64,000 nucleotides of DNA, from assembly GCA_964555705.1 (NCBI GenBank), contig CAZKTN010000008.1, positions 16,124 to 80,123 on the forward strand. The letters run 5' to 3'. Shown here piece after piece: positions 8,378-19,531 of the stretch; position 1 is the stretch's first letter, and each line of letters starts with the position of its first letter. The translations under genes and the position numbers were made by a program. Origin of the DNA: ZLKRG44 sp964555705. GTDB taxonomy: Bacteria > Planctomycetota > Phycisphaerae > Phycisphaerales > SM1A02. Under the pieces are notes generated by a model that searched no databases, was not told where the DNA came from, and saw only the letters and a program-made list of their open reading frames with translations.

Positions 8378-8875
8378 TCACTCGCTGTCGCGCGGACCCA
8401 CGAGATAGAAGCGGCGGACGGGGACCTCGAAGCGCGATCCGTCGGCGCGCTCGAACGTGTACGCGCCCTCCATCGTGCCCCATGGCGTAGGCAGCGGGCA
8501 GAACGAGGAGTACTCGAAGCGCTCCTGTGCGGCGAGTTCCGGCTGCCGGCCCACCACTCCCTCGCCGCGCACGTCGTGGCTTGTGCCGTCGGCATCGACG
8601 ATCGTCCACGCGCGGCTGCGCAGCTTGGCGCGCTCGGTGCCCTCGTTCGAGATTGTCACGTGGTACGCGAAGATGTAGCGGCCGCGCGAGGGGTCGCTGT
8701 GCGAGGGCAGGTATGTGGGCTGAACGCGGATGCTGACTCCTTCCGCCGACGAGTCGGAGCCGTGCGGTGAAGGGGCATCGGTGCGCTGGCGCGCTGGCCG
8801 TGCGGATGCGACAGCGGACTGCTCCGCACCTTGGGGGAGGAACGACTCGTCGAACAGATGCTCGCCTTCAGCCAT
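8378..8875 (-). CDS. apaG: ApaG domain protein
   Basis: 165 residues, with an ApaG/DUF525 domain from about residue 40: VQPTYLPSHSDPSRGRYIFAY, the RSRAW motif, GEGVVGRQPELA, YSSFCPLPTPWGTMEGAY and the closing FEVPVRRFYLV. ApaG is a small fibronectin-III-like protein linked to magnesium/cobalt resistance and to the diadenosine tetraphosphate enzyme ApaH in other bacteria. Its exact role is unknown. The start is the ATG at 8875 (MAEGEHLF); this leaves an N-terminal extension of about 40 residues compared with the usual 125-residue protein. It lies just upstream of, and in line with, the export operon, so the genes may be cotranscribed. Confidence 0.85.
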   Translation of the reverse strand: MAEGEHLFDESFLPQGAEQSAVASARPARQRTDAPSPHGSDSSAEGVSIRVQPTYLPSHSDPSRGRYIFAYHVTISNEGTERAKLRSRAWTIVDADGTSHDVRGEGVVGRQPELAAQERFEYSSFCPLPTPWGTMEGAYTFERADGSRFEVPVRRFYLVGPRDSE

Positions 8876-8920
8876 GCGCAAAGCGTACGGCGGATGGACC
8901 CTCGATGCGATGAGGTCGCG

Positions 8921-9021
8921 GCGATGCGCGTGCCCGGGTGCGGCGCTCATGCCGCCGATGCGCGTGTCGGGGTGCGGCGCTCGTGCCGCCGATGCGCGTG
9001 TCGGGGTGCGGCGCTCGTGCC
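8921..9021. repeat. Three tandem copies of a 33-34 bp repeat upstream of apaG
   Basis: Units at 8921-8953, 8954-8987 and 8988-9021. The last two are identical and the first differs at a few positions and by one base in length. The repeat lies between the apaG start and the stop of the lipoprotein gene on the same strand, so it could sit in the apaG leader. No spacers are present, so it is not CRISPR. Confidence 0.85.
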
Positions 9022-9042
9022 GACGATCGCGTGCGCCGAAGC

Positions 9043-10056
9043 TCACCTTCCGCCCATGAAGAGCGTGAGCTCGCCGCGCGATGCGGCGCGATCGACCTCA
9101 TCCCAGGTGACTGTCTGCCTGCGCACCTGCGTGCGCCCCCTCGTGACCGTGAAGATGATCGGATGCTGCTGCGACACGTTCACCTCAGGCGTCAGGCCGT
9201 CCGCGTCCGTTGTCGCGGTCCAGCCGTTGGGATCCGGCGGCATGCCATCGAGCTGGAGCCCGAGACTCACCGAAGCCCCTGCCACCGCTGGCTTCTTCGG
9301 GCCCTGCAGCACCCTGATCCGGAGCGTGCGCGATGGAGCCTCGGCTAGGGTCACCGGCACAACCGCGCTTCCCGTGGCCGACGCGTCGACAGGTATTCGC
9401 TGTGCCACTCGGCCGGGAGCCCGCACATAGACGTGGTTGGCAAGGCCGCCAAGCACCTCGACCGACGCGCGGCCTGAGGGGTCGGTGCGCTCGCTCTCGA
9501 TCGGCGGAAGCCCGAGCGTCTCCTCGCTGCCGCGGCTCAGCAGGAACAGCGTGCACACGCGGTGCACCTCCGCATCGGCGACCGGCTTGCCGCGCTCATC
9601 CGACACCGCGATCGTCATCTCGCGGCGCGCGCACTCCGACATGCCCACGCGCAACGTCGCGTGGTCAGGCAGCGCCGCGAAGTCAGTGACCTCGCCGTCG
9701 CGCGCGTCGACGATGACAGGGACCTCAGCAGTCGCTGGCGCCGGCGCCGAGTCCGGCATGACCTGGCCCGTCATCGCCACGACAAGCTGCACCGGCTCGA
9801 AGTAGGGCTTGAGGATGGTGAGGCTCGACGTGCGCGAGTCGAGGACGATCGGCAGCGTGCCGTCGCCTTGCGTCACGCGCGGCGTGGGCCGCCTCAGCGG
9901 AACCGGACTGAAGAAGCCCACACCATGCTGGTACACGACGGCGTCTGCGACGGGCGCTCCATCGGCGTCAACGGTGAGCAGCATGATCGGCTTCGACACG
10001 CATCCAAGAGGCAGGAGGACGCAGAGGAGCGCGGCCATCACCGCCGCGCACCGCAC
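9043..10056 (-). CDS. Putative lipoprotein with beta-sandwich (carboxypeptidase-regulatory-like) repeats
   Basis: 337 residues from the GTG at 10056. The N-terminus is a lipoprotein signal ending in the lipobox LPLGC, so the product should be anchored in the outer or inner membrane. After this come repeated stretches of the form VDADGAPVADAVV, VSDERGKPVADAEV and LQGPKKPAVAGASVSL. These resemble the G-x-P-V-x-x-A-x-V repeats of carboxypeptidase-regulatory/CNA-B-like domains. It may be a structural or cell-surface protein; no enzyme motif is seen. The open frame continues upstream through the tRNA-Gln gene, but that part is not credible as coding. A start at the ATG at 10038 is also possible. 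Confidence 0.65.
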   Translation of the reverse strand: MRCAAVMAALLCVLLPLGCVSKPIMLLTVDADGAPVADAVVYQHGVGFFSPVPLRRPTPRVTQGDGTLPIVLDSRTSSLTILKPYFEPVQLVVAMTGQVMPDSAPAPATAEVPVIVDARDGEVTDFAALPDHATLRVGMSECARREMTIAVSDERGKPVADAEVHRVCTLFLLSRGSEETLGLPPIESERTDPSGRASVEVLGGLANHVYVRAPGRVAQRIPVDASATGSAVVPVTLAEAPSRTLRIRVLQGPKKPAVAGASVSLGLQLDGMPPDPNGWTATTDADGLTPEVNVSQQHPIIFTVTRGRTQVRRQTVTWDEVDRAASRGELTLFMGGR

Positions 10057-10166
10057 GGATAACGCGTGCGCGGACCATGCGGCCGAGCGCTGAGCGCGCA
10101 GCGGCTCCTGCCGCACTGATGCAACACGTAAGCCCCGGTCCCCTTCCCCGAGAGCCTGCAGCGGGG

Positions 10167-10172
10167 TACAAT
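10167..10172 (+). promoter_or_regulatory. Possible -10 element of the tRNA-Gln promoter
   Basis: TACAAT lies 14 bases before the tRNA-Gln 5' end, one mismatch from the TATAAT consensus in otherwise GC-rich DNA. No good -35 box is found at the expected distance. Confidence 0.4.
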
Positions 10173-10185
10173 TCCTGCGTCTCAT

Positions 10186-10256
10186 TGGGGATTGGTGTAA
10201 CGGTAGCACAACTGACTCTGACTCAGTTTGTCCTAGTTCGAATCTAGGATCCCCAG
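10186..10256 (+). tRNA. trnQ: tRNA-Gln (CTG anticodon)
   Basis: 71-base cloverleaf. The 7-bp acceptor stem pairs TGGGGAT with ATCCCCA and leaves discriminator G. The anticodon stem ACTGA/TCAGT encloses loop CTCTGAC, giving anticodon CTG. The T-arm is CCTAG-TTCGAAT-CTAGG. CCA is not encoded. It stands alone between a leftward lipoprotein gene and a leftward dockerin-protein gene. Confidence 0.95.
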
Positions 10257-10355
10257 TTTCCACCTCTTCAGCATGCGGGGTCTGCGGCGGCGCCGCGCGG
10301 CGATCGCTTCGCGCGTCTCGCTCCGCTGCCTGCACGAGCCGCGCGTACCGAGCAC

Positions 10356-11084
10356 TCAGTCCCACGCGGCAAGCAGCGCGGTGAGGTCCGCGCCATTCAC
10401 CGTGCCATCGGCGTTGAGGTCGCATGCGGCCAATGACGTGCCCCATGCTGCAAGCAGCATCGTGAGGTCGAGGCCATTGACGGTGCCGTCGCCATTGATG
10501 TCGGGCGACGCTGGCGGAAGGCCCGGCGTGCCCTCGACAGTGAGCGTTGGCGCTGCGCCGTTGCCACCCGCCTGCCAGGTGATGCCGTCACCGGTGGTGA
10601 CCGCGCTGAATGCATTGCCGACAGACGCAAAGCACCACACCGGGCTCGCGCCCCCTGGCGCGGGGCTCTGCGCCACCACCCAGTAGCGCACGCCGGCGCG
10701 CAGCGCGACTGGCGCATCCGGCACCACAGTGTGCTGCACCGGGTTCCACCCGGATGCCATGCACGTCATGTTCCACTCCGCGATGACCTGATCTGACGGG
10801 ATGCTCGGCGCCCCAGTCGCCGACGCATCGCTGCGAAGCGTGATGCGCAGCGGCTCGCCGGGCGCGTCGCTGTCGTTCATGAACCAGATCCGGAGATGCG
10901 TCAGCGTGTAGTTGGCGGTCGGGACGAACCGGGCTCCCACGCTCTGCTGCGCAGACACCACCGGGCCCCAGAGGCCAAAGAACCCCCCGAAGGGTCCCTG
11001 CGTGGCGTAGACCACATCTGCATTCGCATGGGCCACCGCGGCAAGCGCGCAGGCGGCGGGGGACAGGGCATGGAGGATCCGCAC
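10356..11084 (-). CDS. Secreted protein with C-terminal dockerin-type repeat pair
   Basis: 242 residues from the GTG at 11084. The N-terminal LHALSPAACALAAVAHANA segment is a signal peptide. The middle (about residues 25-185) is a beta-rich domain of unknown family, with VVYATQGPFGGFFGLWGP and several Trp/Tyr-rich strands. The C-terminus has two calcium-binding, dockerin-like repeats, DINGDGTVNGLDLTMLLAAWG and DLNADGTVNGADLTALLAAWD. This ending is typical of the many GC-type dockerin-anchored proteins of Phycisphaerae and supports the taxonomic inference. No function is assigned. It is divergent from the BtuF-like gene 24 bases away. Confidence 0.8.
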   Translation of the reverse strand: MRILHALSPAACALAAVAHANADVVYATQGPFGGFFGLWGPVVSAQQSVGARFVPTANYTLTHLRIWFMNDSDAPGEPLRITLRSDASATGAPSIPSDQVIAEWNMTCMASGWNPVQHTVVPDAPVALRAGVRYWVVAQSPAPGGASPVWCFASVGNAFSAVTTGDGITWQAGGNGAAPTLTVEGTPGLPPASPDINGDGTVNGLDLTMLLAAWGTSLAACDLNADGTVNGADLTALLAAWD

Positions 11085-11108
11085 GGCAGCAACGTACCCT
11101 CGGATCCG

Positions 11109-12193
11109 ATGCGAGTCGTCAGCCTGCTTCCATCTGCGACCGAAATCCTTTGCCAGATAGGCGGCGCGCACCTGCTGGTGGGTCGCAGCCACGAGTGCGA
11201 TTTCCCGGCGGACATCGTGCACGTGCCCGTGCTCACTGGCGCGAGGACGCACGCGAGCGGTGCCGGCGCGAGCGCGGCGATCGACGCGCAGGTGCGCGAG
11301 TCGCTCAATGAGGGCAAGAGCCTCTACACGCTTGATGCGGATCTGCTGCGGTCGCTCGAGCCCGACGTCATCCTGACGCAGGACCTCTGCGATGTGTGCT
11401 CGATCGATCTCGATACGGTGCGAGGAGTGGCATCGACGATGCCACGTCCACCGAAGATCCTGAGCCTTGACCCGCACACCATCTGGCAGGTCTTCGACGA
11501 CTGCCTCAGCGTCGGCGAGGCGGTCGGGCTCTCCGCCGAGGCGGACCGCGCGATGGTGGAACTGCGCGGCCGGTACTGGGAGGCCGTGGACTTTGTGGCT
11601 CCCTATGTGGATGCTCCAGAGGTGCTGTTCCTGGAATGGATGGAACCGTGCTTTGTGGGTGGCCACTGGACGCCTGAGCTGATCACGGCCGCGGGTGGCC
11701 GCCACTCGCTGAACGCGCCCGGACAGAAAAGCCGCATCGCCGCGCCGGAAGNNNNNNNNNNNNNNNNNNNNNNNNNNNNNNNNNNNNNNNNNNNNNNNNN
11801 NNNNNNNNNNNNNNNNNNNNNNNNNNNNNNNNNNNNNNNNNNNNNNNNNNNGGCCGCCACTCGCTGAACGCGCCCGGACAGAAAAGCCGCATCGCCGCGC
11901 CGGAAGAGATTCTTGAGGCTGCGCCGGAGCGAGTCGTGATCTGCCCATGCGGCTGGGGCATTCCGCAGATCGAGGCGGAACTGCCGCGTTTGCAGTCGCA
12001 GCGGTGGTGGCCCCTTCTGCCGGCCCTGCTAGAGGGGTCTGGAGGCCCTCAGTCGAGGGTCGTATTGGTGGATGGGAATCAAATGTTCAATAGGCCCGGG
12101 CCAAGGCTGGTGGATGCGTTCCGATTCCTTGTGGGATGGCTGAACGACCGCCCGGAGTTGATTCCGCCTGGATTCCCCTACCGGCCGCTGTAG
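11109..12193 (+). CDS. BtuF-like cobalamin/siderophore-type binding protein (interrupted by an assembly gap)
   Basis: Periplasmic-binding-protein fold of the cobalamin-binding BtuF type: MRVVSLLPSATEIL at the start, VGRSHECDFP, DLLRSLEPDVILTQDLCDVC, then the C-terminal CGWGIPQIEAEL and NRPGPRLVDAF. There is no signal peptide, as in the cytosolic-looking BtuF relatives found in many genomes. A 100-N gap at 11752 splits the gene, and 55 bases are repeated on both sides. Collapsing the repeat removes 155 positions and gives one uninterrupted 309-residue frame. The gap therefore looks spurious and the gene intact. No transporter genes are adjacent. Confidence 0.82.
11697..11906. other. Assembly gap (100 N) flanked by an identical 55-bp sequence
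   Basis: Bases 11697-11751 and 11852-11906 are identical and flank Ns at 11752-11851. The duplicate is most easily explained as an unmerged contig overlap. Confidence 0.9.
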
Positions 12194-12273
12194 CGTCGGA
12201 ATCCGGGGCCGGCACCGTCGCCGGCAGTTCGGCTGAGATCGTAGGTTTCGGATTGGGCGACAGGCGCCCGGTC

Positions 12274-12289
12274 TGGCACGGATTTTGCA
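12274..12289 (+). promoter_or_regulatory. Consensus sigma-54 promoter upstream of clpB
   Basis: TGGCAC (12274-12279), five bases, then TTGCA (12285-12289). The invariant GG and GC are separated by the canonical ten bases, with C before and T after. The match is essentially perfect to YTGGCACG-N4-TTGCW. Transcription would be expected to start about 12 bases after the GC, near 12300, only about two bases before the clpB ATG at 12302. Confidence 0.65.
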
Positions 12290-12301
12290 TACGTCTACCT
12301 C

Positions 12302-14919
<2,618 letters not shown>

Positions 14920-14923
<4 letters not shown>

Positions 14924-15513
14924 TTCCGCGCAACGCCACTGCACGCGCCGTGACTGCGCGTACCGTCGCGTGCGCCATGATCGGCACGCTGCTCGCTGCG
15001 CTCGGCTGCGGACCCTCGAAGGTCGCCAACCGCGACCCTGTGGGCGATGCGTTCCCGAGCGTGCAGGGCAAGGCGCTTTCGGGCGAATCGGTGGACATCC
15101 CCAAGGCGTACGCAGGCGCGCCCGTAATCCTGATGGTGGGCTACCTGCAGGAGACGCAGTTCGACCTCGACCGCTGGACATTCGGCATCATGCAGGCAAA
15201 GCCGCCGGTGAAGGCTGTCGAGATCCCGACGATTCCGGGCCTCGTGCCGAGCATGATCTCGGGCTGGATCGACTCCGGCATGCGCAGCGGCATCCCCGAG
15301 GAGGACTGGCCTGCGGTGGTGTGCGTCTACGGCTCTCCTGCGCAGCAGATCGTCGACCTCACCGGCAACCGCGGCGGGCGCAACGGCCGCATCCTGCTGC
15401 TCGATGGCGAGGGACGCGTGCGGTGGTTCCACGACCGCGGGTTTTCCGCCGCGAAGCTCGCCGAGCTCGACGCCGCGGCGCGTGCACTCGTCGGCGGCGC
15501 CAGCGCCGGCTGA
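14920..15513 (+). CDS. Putative lipoprotein with thioredoxin-like fold, coupled to clpB
   Basis: 197 residues from a GTG overlapping the clpB stop. The signal ends in the lipobox LAALGC. The mature part reads like a thioredoxin/ATP10-type domain: DAFPSVQGKALSGE, PVILMVGYLQETQFDLDRWTFG, ILLLDGEGRVRWFHDRGFS. It lacks the CxxC redox motif, so a thiol-disulfide role is unlikely. Translational coupling to clpB suggests coexpression. Function unknown; the fold call is an inference from sequence pattern. Confidence 0.7.
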
Positions 15514-15549
15514 GTCGATTCGCATCTGCAAGGCAAGTAGCCTTGCGCC

Positions 15550-16500
15550 ATGCCCGTTTCCGCCACATCGAAGATCAACGAGCGCCCCATCTCCGCCCAG
15601 AACGGATGGGCCATGCTGCCCCTGATGCTGATCGGCCTCGGTGTCGGCGTCTTCCTGGTCATCCGCGGCATCACGCACCAGGCGTGGCCGCCCGGCATCG
15701 TCGGCGGCACGCTTGCGCTCTTCTGCATGATCGGGTTCTTCGGGCTCTTCATCGTCAACCCCAACGAGAGCCGCGTCATTGTCTTCTTCGGCGTGTACCG
15801 GGGCACTGTCCGAAAGGTGGGCTTCCACTGGGTCAACCCCTTCAGCGTGAAGCGCCGCATCAGCCTGCGTGTCCGCACCTTCGAGACCGGATCGTCGAGC
15901 ACACCCGACGTGAAGGACCCGACCACCGGCAAGGTCATCTCCGCGGGCACCCGCTCGCGGGGGATGATCAAGGTCAACGACCGCGACGGCAACCCGATCG
16001 AGATCGCAGCCGTCGTCGTGTGGCAGGTCACCGACACCGCGAAGGCGCTCTTCAGCGTCGACAGCTACCAGAGCTTCGTCGAGATCCAGTCCGAGAGCGC
16101 GCTGCGCAACCTCGCGAGCCAGTACCACTACGACTCGCCTGACGAGGATGCGGTGAGCCTGCGCGGCAACACCGACCTCATCGGCGAGCGGCTCCGCGAC
16201 GAGCTGCACCAGCGGCTCGCGCAGGCAGGAGTCGAGGTACTCGAGGCGCGCATCTCGAGCCTCGCGTACGCGCCCGAGATTGCGGCGGCAATGCTTCGCC
16301 GGCAGCAGGCGAGCGCAGTCATCGCTGCGCGGACGAAGATCGTCGAGGGCGCAGTGAGCATGGTGGAGATGGCGCTCGCGCGCATCCAGGAGCGGGGCGT
16401 CGTGGAGCTGGCGCCGCAGCAGAAGGCGCAGATCGTGGGGAACCTGCTCGTGATCCTCTGCAGCGACCGCGACGCGCAGCCGGTCGTTCAGACGTCGTAG
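15550..16500 (+). CDS. SPFH/Band 7 membrane protein
   Basis: 316 residues. Two N-terminal membrane segments (LPLMLIGLGVGVFLVIRG and IVGGTLALFCMIGFFGLFIV) are followed by an SPFH domain. That domain starts NPNESRVIVFFGVYRGTVRKVGFHWVNPF and continues through VVVWQVTDTAKALFSVDSYQSFV and LAQAGVEVLEARISSLAYAPEIAAAMLRRQQA. SPFH proteins scaffold membrane microdomains or regulate membrane proteases; the specific partner is unknown. It follows the clpB-lipoprotein pair on the same strand and converges on ppk2 with six bases between the stops. Confidence 0.92.
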   Translation: MPVSATSKINERPISAQNGWAMLPLMLIGLGVGVFLVIRGITHQAWPPGIVGGTLALFCMIGFFGLFIVNPNESRVIVFFGVYRGTVRKVGFHWVNPFSVKRRISLRVRTFETGSSSTPDVKDPTTGKVISAGTRSRGMIKVNDRDGNPIEIAAVVVWQVTDTAKALFSVDSYQSFVEIQSESALRNLASQYHYDSPDEDAVSLRGNTDLIGERLRDELHQRLAQAGVEVLEARISSLAYAPEIAAAMLRRQQASAVIAARTKIVEGAVSMVEMALARIQERGVVELAPQQKAQIVGNLLVILCSDRDAQPVVQTS

Positions 16501-16506
16501 GCGGGC

Positions 16507-17412
16507 TCAGCGCTCCGCGAGCAGCGACTGCCTCGCCGCGGCGAGCTTCGCCTGCTGCACCGGATCGAGCACCGGGTACGCAAGATCGAGCGACGCGAGC
16601 GTGTGGATGACCACGCCCGCCACCACAAGCCGAGTGAACCACTTGTTGTCGGCGGGCACCACGAACCATGGTGCCTCGGGCGTCGCGGTGGCCCTGATCG
16701 CAGCCTCATACGCATCCATGTAGTCGTCCCAGTGCGCCCGCTCGGCCACATCCGCCTCGCTGAACTTCCAGTTCTTCGACGGGTTCTCGATGCGCTCAAG
16801 AAACCGCCTGCGCTGCTCCTCGCGCGAGACGTTCAGGAAGAACTTGCGGATCACGGTGCCGTTGCGCGAGAGGTAGCGCTCGTACGAGCGGATGTCCTTG
16901 AGCCGCTCGTCCCAGATGTCCTTCGTCACCAGCGAAGGAGGCAGCTGCTGTGCGCGCAGGATGCCCTCGTGCACGCGCACGACCAGCACCTCCTCGTAGT
17001 AGGAGCGGTTGAAGATGCCGATCTTGCCGCGCGACGGGAGCGCGCGCGAGCAGCGCCAGAGGAAGTCGTGGTCGAGCTCCTGGTGCGATGGCGCCTTGAA
17101 GGGGTGCACGTCGCACCCTTGCGGGTTCACGCCGCTCATCACGTGCTTGATCACGCCATCCTTGCCCGCGGCATCCATCGCCTGGAAGATGAGCAGGATC
17201 GACCACCGGTTCTGCGCGTAGAGCTTGTCCTGCATCTCGGCGAGCACGCGCACGCCCTCGGCGAGCATCTCCTGCGCGCGCGGCTTGTCCCTGCCCGACA
17301 GCGCCCCGGTATCCGCAGGATCATGGTCCTTGAGCCGGAACGAATCCCCATCCGTGACGCCATAGCGCTTGACCGCGCGGTGAGCCTGATCGACGAGCTC
17401 AGAAGTGTCCAT
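16507..17412 (-). CDS. ppk2: Polyphosphate kinase 2 family protein
   Basis: 301 residues from the ATG at 17412 (MDTSELVDQAH). PPK2 enzymes transfer phosphate between polyphosphate and nucleotides. The P-loop LLIFQAMDAAGKDGVIKHVMSG, the GCDVHPFKAPSHQELDHDFLWR block, the RSYYEEVLVVRVHE lid motif and the WKFSEADVAERAHWDDYMDAYE block are all typical of class I single-domain PPK2. The subclass (ADP- or AMP-using) cannot be told from the sequence alone. A CHAD-domain protein, a polyphosphate-binding family, is encoded elsewhere in the window (59538). Confidence 0.92.
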   Translation of the reverse strand: MDTSELVDQAHRAVKRYGVTDGDSFRLKDHDPADTGALSGRDKPRAQEMLAEGVRVLAEMQDKLYAQNRWSILLIFQAMDAAGKDGVIKHVMSGVNPQGCDVHPFKAPSHQELDHDFLWRCSRALPSRGKIGIFNRSYYEEVLVVRVHEGILRAQQLPPSLVTKDIWDERLKDIRSYERYLSRNGTVIRKFFLNVSREEQRRRFLERIENPSKNWKFSEADVAERAHWDDYMDAYEAAIRATATPEAPWFVVPADNKWFTRLVVAGVVIHTLASLDLAYPVLDPVQQAKLAAARQSLLAER

Positions 17413-17505
17413 GCAGAAGTGAGGTCGGCTTGCGCGCAGCCGATGGTGCAACAATTGCCCGGACGGCCTGTGCGTCAGGCACGCGCGTGCCGCGGCAGCG
17501 GCGCC

Positions 17506-18381
17506 CTAGGACACACGCTGCGCAACCGACGGACTGCGGCGCGCGCTGCGCAGCAGCCACAGGTGCACTGGAGCGCTCGTGCCGAGCACGGCAAGGATCC
17601 AGCACACCGGGATGCCCAGCGCCAGTCCCAGTCGCGGGTAGAGCGCCGCCGACAGCGCTGCATATGCGCCGACGCTCAGCGAGCCGAGCGCCATCGGTCC
17701 GGTCGCGCCTGTCGGAACGCCGCGTCCCTGCGCTATCCATGTCGCGACCATCGTCGTCAGGAAGATCGCAGGGAACGTGCTTGCGATCCCCGATGCGATG
17801 GGCCAGCCCGCTTGGGCCACCATGGCAGATGCGGCGATGGCGAGGCCTGCGGCCGTGCCGCGCATGAGGAGCGTCACCGCGCCCACACGGCGGTGGCCCC
17901 GCGGCGCATGGTGCGAGATGCGCCAAAGGGCCGCTCCAAGCGCAAGCGTCAGAAGCCAGCCTGCGGCACCGCACGCGGCGGCCACCGCCACCGACGGGTC
18001 GGCCGCATGTTCGGCGATGACGACCGCCGTCGAGCCAGTCGCCCACACGCACACGCTCGCGGCCAGCGTGCACCACATCCTTCTCGAATCGCTCCACGCC
18101 AGCGGCAGCCGCTGCGGCATCAGGCGCCACGTCGCGAGCACGCATCCGCACAGCAGCATGCCGACGGGGACCAGTGCCATCGACACGCGGAACGACTCGA
18201 GCGCGCCCGCCGCATCCGGCAGCGAGAGCCAGATCGCCGCAGTCGCAGGCACAATCGTGGTGGGCACTGTCGCCAGCACGCCGCCAATGCGGCCACCAAG
18301 TCGCTCCACGGCGACGGTGGCCGCGACAGCGACAAGGGCAGCGGCGCCCGCCGCAAGCGCAACATGCGCAACATCGATCAC
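17506..18381 (-). CDS. Integral membrane protein, unknown function
   Basis: 291 residues, almost wholly hydrophobic, with roughly eight membrane segments. It starts from a GTG that overlaps the stop of the GAF gene (GTGA). A conserved-looking cytoplasmic turn ERLGGRIGGVLATVPTTIVPATAAIWLS lies near the N-terminus, and the C-terminus is Arg-rich. I do not recognise the family. Overlap with the GAF gene suggests one transcript. Confidence 0.7.
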   Translation of the reverse strand: MIDVAHVALAAGAAALVAVAATVAVERLGGRIGGVLATVPTTIVPATAAIWLSLPDAAGALESFRVSMALVPVGMLLCGCVLATWRLMPQRLPLAWSDSRRMWCTLAASVCVWATGSTAVVIAEHAADPSVAVAAACGAAGWLLTLALGAALWRISHHAPRGHRRVGAVTLLMRGTAAGLAIAASAMVAQAGWPIASGIASTFPAIFLTTMVATWIAQGRGVPTGATGPMALGSLSVGAYAALSAALYPRLGLALGIPVCWILAVLGTSAPVHLWLLRSARRSPSVAQRVS

Positions 18382-18842
18382 GATGCGGCGGGCCCTGCGT
18401 GCGCAGTGTGCGCCGCAATCGCGCGCGCACGCTCGAGAAGCCCGTTGACCTCATCTGGCGTGAAGGTCCGCGCGGAGCGGTTCGCGATGCCCAGCACGGC
18501 CCGAAGCGCGCCGCCGCCGTCGATGCACGGCACCGTGATCGCGCCCTCCATGCCGGTGGCGCGCGCACCCGGCCGCGACTGGCCCGACGCATCCTCCTGC
18601 AGGTTGCACACCGTCACAGGCTCGAGCCGCTGCGCAGCGAGGCCTGCAAGCCCCTTGCCCACCGGGATGCGGCGGATTGCATCCATCACAGGCGGCGGAT
18701 AGAGGCCCACGATCGCCGTGAGGTGAAGGTGGCCGTCATCGCCCAAACGGTGCACCGTGCCGGATTCGGCCGCGAAGTGGGCGATGGCCGCCTCAAGCGA
18801 CGCCTGGTCCGCTGGCGATGCGGGCATGTGGGTGTCGGTCAT
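18378..18842 (-). CDS. GAF domain protein
   Basis: 154 residues from the ATG at 18842, consisting almost entirely of one GAF domain: IAHFAAESGTVHRL, RIPVGKGLAGLAAQRLEPVTVCNLQED, GAITVPCID...LGIANRSARTFTPDEVNGLLERARAIA. GAF domains bind small molecules or sense redox/NO. No output domain is attached, so it may act as a free sensor. Its start faces the cupin gene at 18877, and its stop overlaps the membrane protein gene. Confidence 0.8.
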   Translation of the reverse strand: MTDTHMPASPADQASLEAAIAHFAAESGTVHRLGDDGHLHLTAIVGLYPPPVMDAIRRIPVGKGLAGLAAQRLEPVTVCNLQEDASGQSRPGARATGMEGAITVPCIDGGGALRAVLGIANRSARTFTPDEVNGLLERARAIAAHTAHAGPAAS

Positions 18843-18876
18843 GGAGCGATCGTATGGCGTCATGCGATTACGCTGC

Positions 18877-19449
18877 ATGCAGATGCAGGACGCCGCCGAG
18901 ATCGTTCGCACGCTAGGGATGCAGAGGCACCCCGAAGGTGGCTGGTACGTCGAGATTCACAGGTCGCCGCTGCGCGTAAGGCCAGTTGCACAAGGCGAGT
19001 GCAACGCGCATCACGGCGACCGCAGTCCGTCCCGCGATGCAGGCGATGAACAACGTGCGGCTGTAGCCGATCAAGCCTCCCGTGCGGCGATGACATCCAT
19101 CTACTACCTGCTCGAGCGTGGCCAGCGATCGCACTGGCACCGTGTCGATGCCGACGAGCTGTGGGCATGGCACGCGGGCGCGCCAATGGAGCTTTCGATC
19201 GCAGCGGTGCATGACCGGGGCGGCGGCCACGCCACGCCTGCGCGCGCGTCGGACGGTCCCGCACACCAGATCGCAGTGCACCGTCTTGGCATGAACCTTG
19301 CCGCCGGCGAGCGCCCACAGGCTGTGGTGCCCGCGCATGCGTGGCAGAGTGCGCAGCCGCTTGGCGACTGGAGCCTCATCGGATGCGTCGTGGCGCCGGG
19401 TTTCGAGTTCGCGCACTTCGAGCTCGCTCCCCCGGGATGGTCGCCCTGA
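18877..19449 (+). CDS. Cupin superfamily protein (DUF985)
   Basis: 190 residues. DUF985/cupin_5 signature order: RHPEGGWYVEIHRS, TSIYYLLERGQRSHWHRVDADELWAWHAG, Q-AVVPAHAWQSAQ and LIGCVVAPGFEFAHFELA, giving a double-stranded beta-helix. The function of this family is unknown; a sugar- or metal-binding role has been proposed for relatives. A stretch of about 35 residues after the first motif is longer than usual for the family. The start is chosen at the ATG at 18877 near family similarity; ATGs at 18862 and 18841 are alternatives but overlap the divergent GAF gene. Confidence 0.85.
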   Translation: MQMQDAAEIVRTLGMQRHPEGGWYVEIHRSPLRVRPVAQGECNAHHGDRSPSRDAGDEQRAAVADQASRAAMTSIYYLLERGQRSHWHRVDADELWAWHAGAPMELSIAAVHDRGGGHATPARASDGPAHQIAVHRLGMNLAAGERPQAVVPAHAWQSAQPLGDWSLIGCVVAPGFEFAHFELAPPGWSP

Positions 19450-19531
19450 CGTGACGGCGCGCTCGAGGGCCTGCCGCAGGACCAGACGATGGGCCTCACG
19501 CGCGGCCAGATGCGCCCCCTAGCATCAGGCA

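Noticed and set aside
8921..9021. Possible CRISPR array from 34-bp repeats
   Set aside because: The units are directly adjacent with no spacers, and no cas genes are near.
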